Below are positions 45,345 through 54,801 of a stretch of DNA of 64,000 nt, in pieces. Source of the stretch: Pseudomonas brassicacearum subsp. brassicacearum (GTDB lineage Bacteria > Pseudomonadota > Gammaproteobacteria > Pseudomonadales > Pseudomonadaceae); contig NZ_VZPJ01000005.1 of NCBI RefSeq assembly GCF_008801605.1, forward strand, positions 62,001 to 126,000, read 5' to 3'. The notes under the pieces are model-generated. The model had not been told where the DNA came from and searched no databases. It saw nothing but the letters and a program-made list of their open reading frames with translations. Each line of letters starts with the position of its first letter. Position 1 is the stretch's first letter. Position numbers and translations under genes: made by a program.

Positions 45345-47879
45345 TCAATGCTCCATGGCCAGGGTGGCCGGGGTGGCCGTGGATGAATGAGTACGCAGGA
45401 GGTCACGCACCTGCTCGGCGCTTTCCTGGCCCAGGGCCTGTTGGGCCAGCGTACGGCACTCGCTAAGGTTCCATTCACGCACGCAGGCCTTGATCGCCGG
45501 AATCAGCGGCACACTGACCGATAGCTCATCCACGCCCAGCCCCAGCAGCACCGGCACCGCCAGGGGTTCCGAGGCCAGCGCACCACACACACCGACCCAT
45601 TTGCCATGGGCACGGGCGGCCTCGGCCGTACGGGCGATCAGGCGCAACACCGAGGGATGCAGGCTGTCGGCCTGGCTGGCCAGGCGTGGGTGGTCACGGT
45701 CCATGGCCAGGGTGTATTGGGTCAGGTCGTTGGTGCCGATGGAGAAGAAATCCACTTCTGGGGCAAACAGGTCAGCCATCAGCGCCGCCGCCGGCACTTC
45801 GATCATGATGCCCAGCTTCGGCGCCTGTTTGAGTCCCAGGTGGCGGACCTCTTCGCCCAGCATCTGCCGCGCCAGGCGCAGCTCTGCCAGTTGCGTGACC
45901 ATGGGCAGCATGATGTGCAGCCGCGCCAGCCCCGAACAGGCGAGAATGGCCCGGAACTGTTCACGCAACAACTGGGGGCGCTCCAGGCACAGGCGAATAC
46001 CGCGCATGCCGAGGAAGGGATTGGCCTCATGAGCCATCGGCACATAGGCCAGCGGTTTGTCCCCGCCCACATCCAGGGTACGTACCACCAGATTGCGCTC
46101 AGGCCCCAGGGTCCGGGCGACGGCGCTGTACAGGGCCGCTTGCTCGTCATGGCCAGGAGGGTGTGCGCGATCCAGGTAAAGCAGTTCGGAGCGCAACAGC
46201 CCGACACCTTCGCCGCCCAGGCTCATGGCCTGCTCCACGTCCCGCAGCGACCCGACATTGGCGCTGACCTCGACTCGATGACCGTCAAGGGTGCGAGCCG
46301 CCTGGGCCGATTGTTCGAGGTCACGCTGGTGCCGCTGGCGCTGCCGGTCACGAGTGGCCTGGAGTTGCTCGACCAGGGCTTGATCCGGGTTCACGTGCAG
46401 TTCGCCATTGTCGGCATCCAGCAACACCCGGGTGCCGTTATCCAGGGCCAGCACGGGGTGCGCCACGCCACACAACGAGGGCAGGCCCAGCGCACGGGCG
46501 AGGATCGCAACATGGCTAGTGGCGCCGCCACCCACGGTGACGAAACCGGCGATGCGTGAAGTGTCGAGGCTGGCGGTCTGAGAAGGCGTCAGTTGCTCGG
46601 CCACCAGGATCGACCGTTCGGGCAGGTTCCAGGCGTTGTCCTGAACCCCCAGGATCAGCTTGAGCACCCGTTGCCCGACGTCGGCCAGGTCCGCTGCGCG
46701 CTCGGCCAGCAAAGCGCTGCCCAATTGCTGGAACAGCGCAGCGCTCGCCTCGGTAGCGGTCCTCCAGGCGAATGCCGCGCTCTTGCCCTCGGTGATCAAG
46801 GCTTGGGCCTGCTCCAGCAAGGTGGGGTCTTCCAGCAACTCTTGATGGGCGCGAAAAATCTGCGCCTGAACGCTGCCCGCCGCCTCGTCCTGCAGCGCCT
46901 TCAAGGCTTGCATTGCCTGCTTCAGCCCTTGATCCAGGGCGGCCTGCTCAACCTCGATGCCGCCCCCCGCCTCCTCGATCTCCAACACCTGGGAGGCGAC
47001 CTGGACCACTTCACCAAACGCCGAACCGGGCGACGCACAGACACCCCGCAGCCGGCCAGGTATCGATGGCTCGTCGGTGACGGTCGGCGCCGGCGTCAGC
47101 GGCGCTTGCACCGTTTCGCCGCACCCCGACAACAGCAAGTGTTCCAACGCTTCGATGGCCTGTCCGGCCTGAGGGCCGGCGGCGCTGATCTGCACACTGT
47201 CGCCCTTGGCCGTCTGCAACGCCATGATCGCGACCAGTGATTTGGCATTGGCGCCGGCTTGCTGCTTATGCAGTTGGATATTGGCATCAAACCCCTTGGC
47301 CGCCTGGGCGAACACCGCGGCAGGACGGGCATGCAGGCCACTTTCATTGGGCACGATCAGCGGCTTGGAAAACAGCACCGAGCCCTGCTGCGCCTCGTCG
47401 ACAGGCCCCTGTTCCGCTGGGCACACACGCAACAACGGAGCACCACTCTCGATACAGCTCGCCCCGTCCCCGAGCAGACTGAAGGGTTCGCCGCTGACCA
47501 CCAGCATCAGCGTCAACAGGCTGCGCGCATGCAGGGCGATGTAATCGGCATCGAAATCGATCAGCGGCTGGCCGGCCTCGACCCGTTGCCCCATGGTCAC
47601 CCGCGAGGTGAACCCCTTACCCGCCAGATTGACCGTGTCCAGGCCAATATGCATCAGCACCTGGACGCCGTTATCAGCGGTGACACTCACCGCATGGGCG
47701 CTGTCCTGAAGCGTGCCGATGACACCGGACAGCGGTGCGTAAAGGGTCTGCGAGGTCGGATCGATGCAGATGCCATCCCCCACTACTCGGCTGGAGAAGA
47801 CCGGATCCGGCACGCTGTCCAAGGGCATCAAGACCCCGGACAACGGTGCGAGCAATTGCAAAGGTTGCGTTGTGTTCAT
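45345..47879 (-). CDS. PTS multiphosphoryl transfer protein EIIA(Glc)-HPr-EI
   Basis: An 844-residue cytoplasmic fusion. EIIA of the Glc type spans about 1-155 with His77 (LMHIGLDTV). HPr spans about 170-255 with His183 (ESGLHARPAAVF) and a Ser-46-like site in NAKSLVAIMAL. EI spans about 275-840 with His456 (GGATSHVAILARALG) and the PEP-binding C-terminal barrel ending GVCGALASEPLAVPVLL, which has the active Cys. It relays phosphate from PEP to EIIB. The domain order is like that of NagF. It belongs to the trehalose operon and gives TreP, which has only B and C domains, its EIIA. AGGTGAAG precedes the ATG. Confidence 0.93.
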   Translation of the reverse strand: MNTTQPLQLLAPLSGVLMPLDSVPDPVFSSRVVGDGICIDPTSQTLYAPLSGVIGTLQDSAHAVSVTADNGVQVLMHIGLDTVNLAGKGFTSRVTMGQRVEAGQPLIDFDADYIALHARSLLTLMLVVSGEPFSLLGDGASCIESGAPLLRVCPAEQGPVDEAQQGSVLFSKPLIVPNESGLHARPAAVFAQAAKGFDANIQLHKQQAGANAKSLVAIMALQTAKGDSVQISAAGPQAGQAIEALEHLLLSGCGETVQAPLTPAPTVTDEPSIPGRLRGVCASPGSAFGEVVQVASQVLEIEEAGGGIEVEQAALDQGLKQAMQALKALQDEAAGSVQAQIFRAHQELLEDPTLLEQAQALITEGKSAAFAWRTATEASAALFQQLGSALLAERAADLADVGQRVLKLILGVQDNAWNLPERSILVAEQLTPSQTASLDTSRIAGFVTVGGGATSHVAILARALGLPSLCGVAHPVLALDNGTRVLLDADNGELHVNPDQALVEQLQATRDRQRQRHQRDLEQSAQAARTLDGHRVEVSANVGSLRDVEQAMSLGGEGVGLLRSELLYLDRAHPPGHDEQAALYSAVARTLGPERNLVVRTLDVGGDKPLAYVPMAHEANPFLGMRGIRLCLERPQLLREQFRAILACSGLARLHIMLPMVTQLAELRLARQMLGEEVRHLGLKQAPKLGIMIEVPAAALMADLFAPEVDFFSIGTNDLTQYTLAMDRDHPRLASQADSLHPSVLRLIARTAEAARAHGKWVGVCGALASEPLAVPVLLGLGVDELSVSVPLIPAIKACVREWNLSECRTLAQQALGQESAEQVRDLLRTHSSTATPATLAMEH

Positions 47880-47953
47880 GAGACTTCACCTGCTGCTGTC
47901 TGTTCTTTTTGGCATCGCGGGCACGCAGAGATCAGTGACCCGCGCTACACGGG

Positions 47954-49195
<1,242 letters not shown>

Positions 49196-49320
49196 TTATT
49201 GTTTTTTTGCTCCATGACTTCCCCCCTTGGCCGCCATTTGGCTGACGAAAAAGGGCCCACGATGCGTCTGGCGCAACGTGTTCGCTGTCAGGCATTGCCT
49301 GGGTCAGGGGAAGTTTTTAT

Positions 49321-50967
49321 TCAGTCGCTCAGGTGCAACACAAACGACTCGTAAGGCCGCAAGCGCAGCCGTCGGTATCGGTGTTCGCCGGCCTCGTAGT
49401 TGCCGATCACCCAGCGTTGTTTCGTGTCATGGGTGAGGACTCCTTCGGGCAGTTCCACCTCGCAGTCGCCTCCATAAAAATGGCTGACCACCAACAGGCG
49501 CTCGCCCTGCCCTTCGCGCAGGTACGCCCACACATGTGGATGTTCGGGCAATAGCAGGCGGTAGACGCCGTCCTGGATCAAGGCTTCGCTGCGGCGCAGG
49601 GCGATCAATTGACGGTAGTAATGCAGCACCGAGGTCGGGTCTTGCTGTTGCTGCTCGACGTTGATGAACGCGGCGTTGGCGGGCACGCCGATCCAGGGTT
49701 CGGCCCGGCTGAAACCTGCGTTCGGCCCGGCATTCCATTGCATCGGCGTGCGCCCGTTGTCACGGGATTTCTGCATGATCGATGCCATGGCGTTGGCCTC
49801 CGACACCCCGGCGTTGCGCTTGAGACGATAGATGTTCAGGGTTTCCACATCGCGATACTGCTCGATGTGCTCGAAGCCCGGATTGGTCATCCCCAACTCC
49901 TCGCCCTGGTACACGAACGGGGTGCCCTGGAGAAAGTGCAACGCCGTGGCGAGCATCTTCGCCGAAGGCTCGCGGTACTCGCCGTCATCACCGAACCGCG
50001 ACACCACCCGCGGCTGGTCATGGTTACACCAGAACAGCGCATTCCAACCGTCACCGGCCTGCATGCCGACTTGCCAGTCGGACAGGATGCGTTTGAGTTC
50101 AAGAAAATCGAAGTCGGCCCGCACCCACTTTTGCAGGTTCGGGTAGTCCACCTTCAAGTGATGGAAATTGAACGTCATCGACAGTTCACGGGACGCCGGA
50201 CACGAATAACGAACACAGTGTTCGAGACTGGTGGACGACATCTCGCCGACGTTGATCAGGTCGAACCCCTCGAAGACCTCCCGATGCATTTCCTGCAGGT
50301 AGCGATGCACGTTAGGACCGTCGGTATAAAAACGCCGGCCATCGGTATGATCGTCAGGGAAGTCGGCCGGCTTGGAGATCAGGTTGATCACATCGAGACG
50401 AAAGCCCCCCACCCCCTTGTCCCGCCAGAAACGCATCATCTTGAACACTTCGGCGCGCACCTGGGGGTTGTCCCAGTTCAGGTCGGCCTGGGTGTGGTCG
50501 AACAGGTGCAGGTAATACTGGCCGGTCTGCGCTTCGTACTCCCAGGCCGAGCCGCCGAACTTGGATTCCCAGTTGTTCGGCTGGTCCCGCCAGATATAGA
50601 AATCGCGGTACGGGTTGTCGAGGCTGCTGCGGGCGGCCTGGAACCAGGGATGCTCGATGGAGGTGTGATTGACCACGATGTCGAGCATCAGCTTGATACC
50701 GCGCTTGCTCGCTTCGGTAATCAATAATTCGCAATCGGCCATGGTGCCGTAGCTGGGGTCGATGGCGTAGTAGTCGCTGATGTCGTAGCCGTTGTCCCGT
50801 TGCGGCGAACGCAGGAACGGTGTCAGCCACAGGTAATCCACACCCAGCCAGTGCAGGTAGTCGAGCTTGTCCACCACCCCCAGCAAATCACCGGTGGCCT
50901 GGCCGCCATGGCTGTAGAAACTCTTGGGGTAGATCTGATAGATCACCGAGCGTTGCCAGTCTTGCAT
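49321..50967 (-). CDS. treC: Alpha,alpha-phosphotrehalase (trehalose-6-phosphate hydrolase)
   Basis: A 548-residue GH13 enzyme. The catalytic residues are Asp192 (GFRLDVINL), Glu242 (INVGEMSSTS) and Asp317 (CNHDQPR), with the early DIVVNHTSIEHPWF loop. It splits trehalose-6-phosphate into glucose and glucose-6-phosphate in the cytoplasm. The start is the ATG at 50965-50967 after AAGGAAACGC. It lies between treP and the porin gene, and the gap to treP holds a single REP half-site. Confidence 0.95.
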   Translation of the reverse strand: MQDWQRSVIYQIYPKSFYSHGGQATGDLLGVVDKLDYLHWLGVDYLWLTPFLRSPQRDNGYDISDYYAIDPSYGTMADCELLITEASKRGIKLMLDIVVNHTSIEHPWFQAARSSLDNPYRDFYIWRDQPNNWESKFGGSAWEYEAQTGQYYLHLFDHTQADLNWDNPQVRAEVFKMMRFWRDKGVGGFRLDVINLISKPADFPDDHTDGRRFYTDGPNVHRYLQEMHREVFEGFDLINVGEMSSTSLEHCVRYSCPASRELSMTFNFHHLKVDYPNLQKWVRADFDFLELKRILSDWQVGMQAGDGWNALFWCNHDQPRVVSRFGDDGEYREPSAKMLATALHFLQGTPFVYQGEELGMTNPGFEHIEQYRDVETLNIYRLKRNAGVSEANAMASIMQKSRDNGRTPMQWNAGPNAGFSRAEPWIGVPANAAFINVEQQQQDPTSVLHYYRQLIALRRSEALIQDGVYRLLLPEHPHVWAYLREGQGERLLVVSHFYGGDCEVELPEGVLTHDTKQRWVIGNYEAGEHRYRRLRLRPYESFVLHLSD

Positions 50968-51009
50968 GTGCGTTTCCTTCAGTCTGTTTTGTACCGGCCT
51001 CACAGGCCT

Positions 51010-51038
51010 CATCGCGGGCAAGCCCGGCTCCCACAGGT
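51010..51038. repeat. Solitary REP half-site between treP and treC
   Basis: A single GCGGGCAAGCCCGGCTCCCAC unit just after the treP stop; no partner is within 100 bases. Confidence 0.7.
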
Positions 51039-51039
51039 G

Positions 51040-52482
51040 TCAGGCCACCCGATACCCCGGCCGGACGATCTTCATGCTCAACGCGCAGGTCAGGGCAAAG
51101 GGCACGCTCATGGCGATGACCATGCCGACCACGAACATCGGTATGTAATCGGGCACGATCGAAATGAAACCCGGCAGGCCCCCGACGCCAATCGCCGAGG
51201 CCTTGATCTTGTTCAGCGACAGGAAAATGCAGCCCAGGGCCGAGCCGGCCAGCGCGCAATAGAAAGGGAATTTGTAGCGCAGGTTGACGCCGAACATTGC
51301 CGGCTCGGTGATGCCGAAATAAGCGGAAATCGCCGACGTGGACGCCATGCTCTTGTCCCGCGCATTACGGGTCATGTAGAACACCGCCAGCGCCGCGCTG
51401 CCCTGGGCCAGGTTGGACATGACGATCATCGGCCAGATGAAGGTGCCACCCTGGGTCGAGATCAATTGCAGGTCCACCGCCAGGAACATGTGGTGCATGC
51501 CGGTCACCACCAGCGGCGCATAGAGCAGGCCGAAAATCGCCCCGCCAATCACCGGCGCCAGGTCGAACAGCGCCACCATGCCTTCGGTAATCAGGATGCC
51601 CAGGTGCCGGGTGACCGGACCGATGATGGCAAGGGCCAGTACACCGGTGATGACGATGGTGGTGATGGGGATCACGAGCAACTGGATGGCGTTGGGCACC
51701 CTGGCCCGCAACCATCGCTCGATCACGCTCATGACATAGGCCGCCAGCAGGATCGGCAGGATCTGCCCCTGGTAACCGACTTTCTCGATCCGGAACCAGC
51801 CGAAGATGTCGAAGTACGGCAGGCTCTGGCCTTCCAGCCCCGCCACGGCCTTGCCGTAGTTCCAGGCGTTGAGCAGGTCCGGGTGGACGAGCATCAGGCC
51901 CAGCACGATGCCAAGGATCTCACTGCCGCCGAAACGCTTGGCCGCCGACCAGCCCACCAGGGCCGGGAGAAAGACAAAGGAGGTATTGGCCATGAGGTTG
52001 ATCAGGCTCCAGACGCCATCCAGGTGCGGATAGGCATCGAGCAACGTCTGCCCGGCAATGAACATGCCCTTGGCACCCAACAGGTTGTTGACGCCCATCA
52101 GCAGGCCGGCGATCACCAGGGCAGGCAAAATGGGCATGAACACATCGGACAGTACCCGCACCAGGCGCTGCATGCCGTTGCCCTTCTGCGCGCCCTGGCG
52201 CTTGACGTCGGCAATGGTCGCGGCGGCCAGGCCCGTCAGCTCGCGCAGGGCGGCATAGACCTTTTCCACCTCGCCCGGGCCAATGACCACCTGGAACAGG
52301 CCACCGGTAAAAAACGAACCCTTGACCAGGTCGATCTGGTTCAGCGTGGCACTGTCCACCCGGGCCGCGTCCTTGAGGGACAGGCGCAGGCGCGTCACGC
52401 AATGGGCCGCCTGCTCGATATTGTCGACGCCACCCAAGCTTTGCAGCAGCTCGCTGGCGATTTTGGAGTAATCGTGGCTCAT
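51040..52482 (-). CDS. treP: Trehalose PTS permease EIIBC
   Basis: A 480-residue protein. The EIIB domain (about 1-90) has the phospho-Cys at residue 28 (HCVTRLRLSL). The EIIC domain (about 110-475) has about ten membrane helices with the substrate-region GITEPAMFGVNL. It imports trehalose and phosphorylates it at the same time. It has no EIIA; the fusion protein at 45345 provides it. The start ATG at 52480-52482 follows GGAAG. It heads a five-gene operon. Confidence 0.94.
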   Translation of the reverse strand: MSHDYSKIASELLQSLGGVDNIEQAAHCVTRLRLSLKDAARVDSATLNQIDLVKGSFFTGGLFQVVIGPGEVEKVYAALRELTGLAAATIADVKRQGAQKGNGMQRLVRVLSDVFMPILPALVIAGLLMGVNNLLGAKGMFIAGQTLLDAYPHLDGVWSLINLMANTSFVFLPALVGWSAAKRFGGSEILGIVLGLMLVHPDLLNAWNYGKAVAGLEGQSLPYFDIFGWFRIEKVGYQGQILPILLAAYVMSVIERWLRARVPNAIQLLVIPITTIVITGVLALAIIGPVTRHLGILITEGMVALFDLAPVIGGAIFGLLYAPLVVTGMHHMFLAVDLQLISTQGGTFIWPMIVMSNLAQGSAALAVFYMTRNARDKSMASTSAISAYFGITEPAMFGVNLRYKFPFYCALAGSALGCIFLSLNKIKASAIGVGGLPGFISIVPDYIPMFVVGMVIAMSVPFALTCALSMKIVRPGYRVA

Positions 52483-52536
52483 GCTTTTTTCTTCCGCGTC
52501 ATTCTTGTTATTGAGAGTCGACAGCACGTGGAAGAG

Positions 52537-52565
52537 AAAGTACTCGTCTGTACGAGTTAAATCAA
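52537..52565 (-). promoter_or_regulatory. Candidate sigma-70 promoter of the treP operon
   Basis: On the minus strand -35 TTGATT (52560-52565), a 17-base spacer and -10 TACTTT (52537-52542). The whole spacer is occupied by one of the two TreR-like palindromes. Confidence 0.6.
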
Positions 52566-52584
52566 CAACTCGTACAGACGAGTT
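52542..52584. promoter_or_regulatory. Paired palindromic operators for TreR
   Basis: Two palindromes: ACTCGTCTGTACGAGT at 52542-52557 and AACTCGTACAGACGAGTT at 52567-52584. They are inverted copies of each other, centred about 26 bases apart. The first lies inside the treP promoter. GntR-type TreR proteins bind such sites as dimers, and this location fits repression of treP and self-control. Binding is inferred. Confidence 0.75.
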
Positions 52585-52727
52585 TTGTTTTTGTTTATGA
52601 TGAGCCTCCGAAAAACCGGGAAACGTCCTACGCTCCTGTCGTCAAATAATGACAGCCGAATGGACAACTCCCCCACTTGGCCCGTAAGGTTCCGCCCCGG
52701 TGAACAGCGCGGTACAGAGCCCTCTCC

Positions 52728-53432
52728 ATGAGCAAATACAACCAGATCTACAACGATCTGCTGACCAGCATTACCACCGAACGCCTGGAGCGAGGCGCTC
52801 GCCTGCCCTCCGAAACCGAACTGATGGACAGCTATCAGGCCAGCCGTGGCACGGTGCGCAAGGCCATCGAACAACTCCAGGAGCGCGGCTTCGCCCAGAA
52901 GATCCATGGCAAGGGCACCTTTGTGCTGTCGACCCAGCCCATCGAATTCCAGCTCGGCGGCATCGTCAGCTTCCAGGAGACCTACCCGCGCCTGGGCAAC
53001 GATGTCAGCACCGAAGTGGTCGAGTTCAGCCAGTTTCCGTTGGAAGGAGCGCTGCTCGAACACATCAAGGCCCCCGCCGGGAGCCCGATCACCCGCATCA
53101 AGCGGGTCCGGCGAATCGACGGCAAGCGCGTGATCCTGGACATCAACCACTTCGTCAGCGACGTGATCCCTGGCCTGACCCGCGACATCGCCATGCAGTC
53201 GATCTACGCCTTCATCGAACAGACCCTGCACCTGCAAATCGCCTACGCCCAGCGCACCATCGAAGCAGTCCGCTGCGGCAAGGACGACCAGCAACACCTG
53301 GACCTCGACGGCCAGAGCCATGTGATCGTGGTCAGCAACCAGACCTTTCTCCAGGACGGCCGACAGTTCGAGTACACCGAATCGCGGCATACGCTGGACA
53401 AGTTTTATTTTTCGGATGTGGCGCGGCGTTGA
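52728..53432 (+). CDS. treR: GntR/HutC-family trehalose operon repressor
   Basis: A 234-residue regulator. The N-terminal winged HTH is at about residues 1-65 (RLPSETELMDSYQASRGTVR followed by KAIEQL). The C-terminal UTRA effector domain covers about 80-230 (PITRIKRVRRIDGKRVI). It is divergent from treP with two palindromes between them. In studied systems TreR is released by trehalose-6-phosphate; the same is likely here by family. Confidence 0.9.
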   Translation: MSKYNQIYNDLLTSITTERLERGARLPSETELMDSYQASRGTVRKAIEQLQERGFAQKIHGKGTFVLSTQPIEFQLGGIVSFQETYPRLGNDVSTEVVEFSQFPLEGALLEHIKAPAGSPITRIKRVRRIDGKRVILDINHFVSDVIPGLTRDIAMQSIYAFIEQTLHLQIAYAQRTIEAVRCGKDDQQHLDLDGQSHVIVVSNQTFLQDGRQFEYTESRHTLDKFYFSDVARR

Positions 53433-53521
53433 TTTCGGCCCATACCCCTACCTGTTGCAGCGCGGGCATTCCAGAAATGATGTCGTGCACCTGATCTTGT
53501 AGCTAACGGTTAAGGTTGTAA

Positions 53522-53562
53522 AAAAACGATTAGATAACAAGAGTCGCGCACAAAAACGATTA
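53522..53562. repeat. Short direct repeat pair in the accessory patch
   Basis: AAAAACGATTA occurs at 53522-53532 and 53552-53562, a spacing of 30 bases (close to three helical turns). The region is AT-rich compared with its neighbours and contains no gene. Confidence 0.6.
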
Positions 53563-53609
53563 CTCCTGCCAACCGGCTCGTCAAACTGAGGAGAGGCTGA
53601 GCATGACTA

Positions 53610-54134
53610 TCACCCAACCAAAGCTTCCAACTCTTCGCAAGCCATACCAGGTAACCGTCGACCTTCTTTCGCAACGTTGACCTGCAACGCCACCTGGGCC
53701 ACATCCAACACATTCTTGGTAAGCGAATAGCTGCCCTTGGCCTGCAGCCAGGTCAGCACGTCTGCCAAATGCCAGATAGAAGCACTCCCCTCGTGCACCG
53801 GCGTTGGGAAGCTATCTGGATGAGCCAACATCAGCTTGCGCATGTTCTGCCGAGACACACCTACGATCTCAGCTACATCGGTCAGCCCTACCAAATCAGG
53901 CGCTACCTCGATCAATTTGACCGACGGCACCGCGCGATGGACGTCGGCCAGAGCACTAAGCACTGCCTTGACCGCATCAGGAGCATCGCGAGTGAACTCA
54001 AGCGCCAGTCGCCCCGGCTGCCCGATGCCGACCAGGGCATCGTCGCAGCCCGCTTCTCCCAAGCGCTCGATCAGTTCATCCATGGCACAGCCATCGTCAG
54101 CAAGCTGATATTTCAAGGTAAAAATATAGTCCAT
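53610..54134 (-). CDS. HTH DNA-binding protein, candidate antitoxin of a HicA-like pair
   Basis: A 174-residue protein starting MDYIFTLKYQLADDGCAM at ATG 54132-54134. The first 85 residues form an alpha/beta domain (IERLGEAGCDDALVGIGQPG). The middle has an excisionase/AlpA-like HTH (LTDVAEIVGVSRQNMRKLM) with the turn and WHLADVLTWLQ; the end is a helical tail. Similar proteins are found in pseudomonads beside a small GSHAWG protein, as here. A DNA-binding antitoxin is therefore plausible, but I know of no direct proof. The upstream toxin-like frame runs into this gene without a stop. Confidence 0.7.
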   Translation of the reverse strand: MDYIFTLKYQLADDGCAMDELIERLGEAGCDDALVGIGQPGRLALEFTRDAPDAVKAVLSALADVHRAVPSVKLIEVAPDLVGLTDVAEIVGVSRQNMRKLMLAHPDSFPTPVHEGSASIWHLADVLTWLQAKGSYSLTKNVLDVAQVALQVNVAKEGRRLPGMACEELEALVG

Positions 54135-54138
54135 TGTT

Positions 54139-54413
54139 CTATTGCTCAGCATCGTCATCAGCCTCACGCCGATTGCGATGCGCAGTGCAATTGTCCACGA
54201 CGCGTCGCATGCTCGCGCATGGTTGCCAGGGTTCTTCGGCGTGCACCATATCGAGGTGATGCAGAACTCGCCGCAGCGGCACGTCTCATCGTTGTACGGG
54301 CAATAAACCCGTCCCCAGGCGTGACTGCCGCCAACTTCTATGCACCACCCCTGCCCTTCGGCATGCCTAAGCGCTTCTTCGATTTCTTTCTTCGGGTGCG
54401 TTGGACGAATCAT
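54139..54413 (-). pseudogene. HicA-like toxin gene, probably frameshifted near 54205-54212
   Basis: The first 67 residues (start MIRPTHPKKEIEEALRHAEG) look like a small HicA-like protein: a helix, then GGSHAWGRVYC, with the Gly-Ser-His that is catalytic in HicA, and CGEFCITSIW. After NHAR the open frame loses this character. The other frame continues with RRVVDNCTAHRNRREADDD and stops at TAG 54139-54141, five bases before the HTH gene start. A one-base loss around 54205-54212 would explain this. In the present frame the toxin part is joined through the linker to the HTH protein, giving one 267-codon reading frame (53610-54413). Confidence 0.6.
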
Positions 54414-54801
54414 CCGTGATCTTCAGTATTCGCATGAGTCGCCAGATTGTCAGATGACAACCTAAGCATCCGCTTCAAGCGGCGCCACTCAGCAGCGTCT
54501 CAAACGAGGAGATAGGTTGGCATGTGACAGGTCCTCGTGAACCGTACGGTGAAATACTCTTGGGGCCATGCCGCCCGATGATAAGCGTTTCCGGAACACC
54601 GCTAAGGCGGGTAATCGTAGCGAACGGTGACGGCACCGCCCTCCCAATACCGTCACGCTAGGTCACCACGGGCGGAAGCTGATGAAGCCTGGAATTGAGC
54701 CAAAATGAAAAAAGCCCCATGGAAGTTATCCACAGGGCTTTTGTTCAAAACGGGCGCCAGGGCCAATAGTGGCCGTCAGCAGTCAGATATCTAAGCCTGA
54801 C
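54414..54801. other. Gene-free stretch between the accessory pair and guaA
   Basis: About 390 bases with no intact gene. On the minus strand a broken frame reads HRAAWPQEYFTVRF, with stops on both sides, and could be a coding remnant; I cannot name it. It contains the guaA terminator at 54708-54745. The stretch adjoins the 3' end of guaA, a known island integration site in bacteria. Confidence 0.45.
54708..54745 (-). terminator. Rho-independent terminator of guaA
   Basis: On the minus strand AAAGCCC (54735-54741) pairs with GGGCTTT (54711-54717) around a 17-base loop, followed by TTTTT. The loop contains TGTGGATAA, the complement of a DnaA box (54726-54734). Confidence 0.85.

Noticed and set aside
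54414..54700. tRNA gene or group II intron in the stretch next to guaA
   Set aside because: No cloverleaf with a T-loop could be built and no intron-encoded protein or domain V hairpin was recognised.
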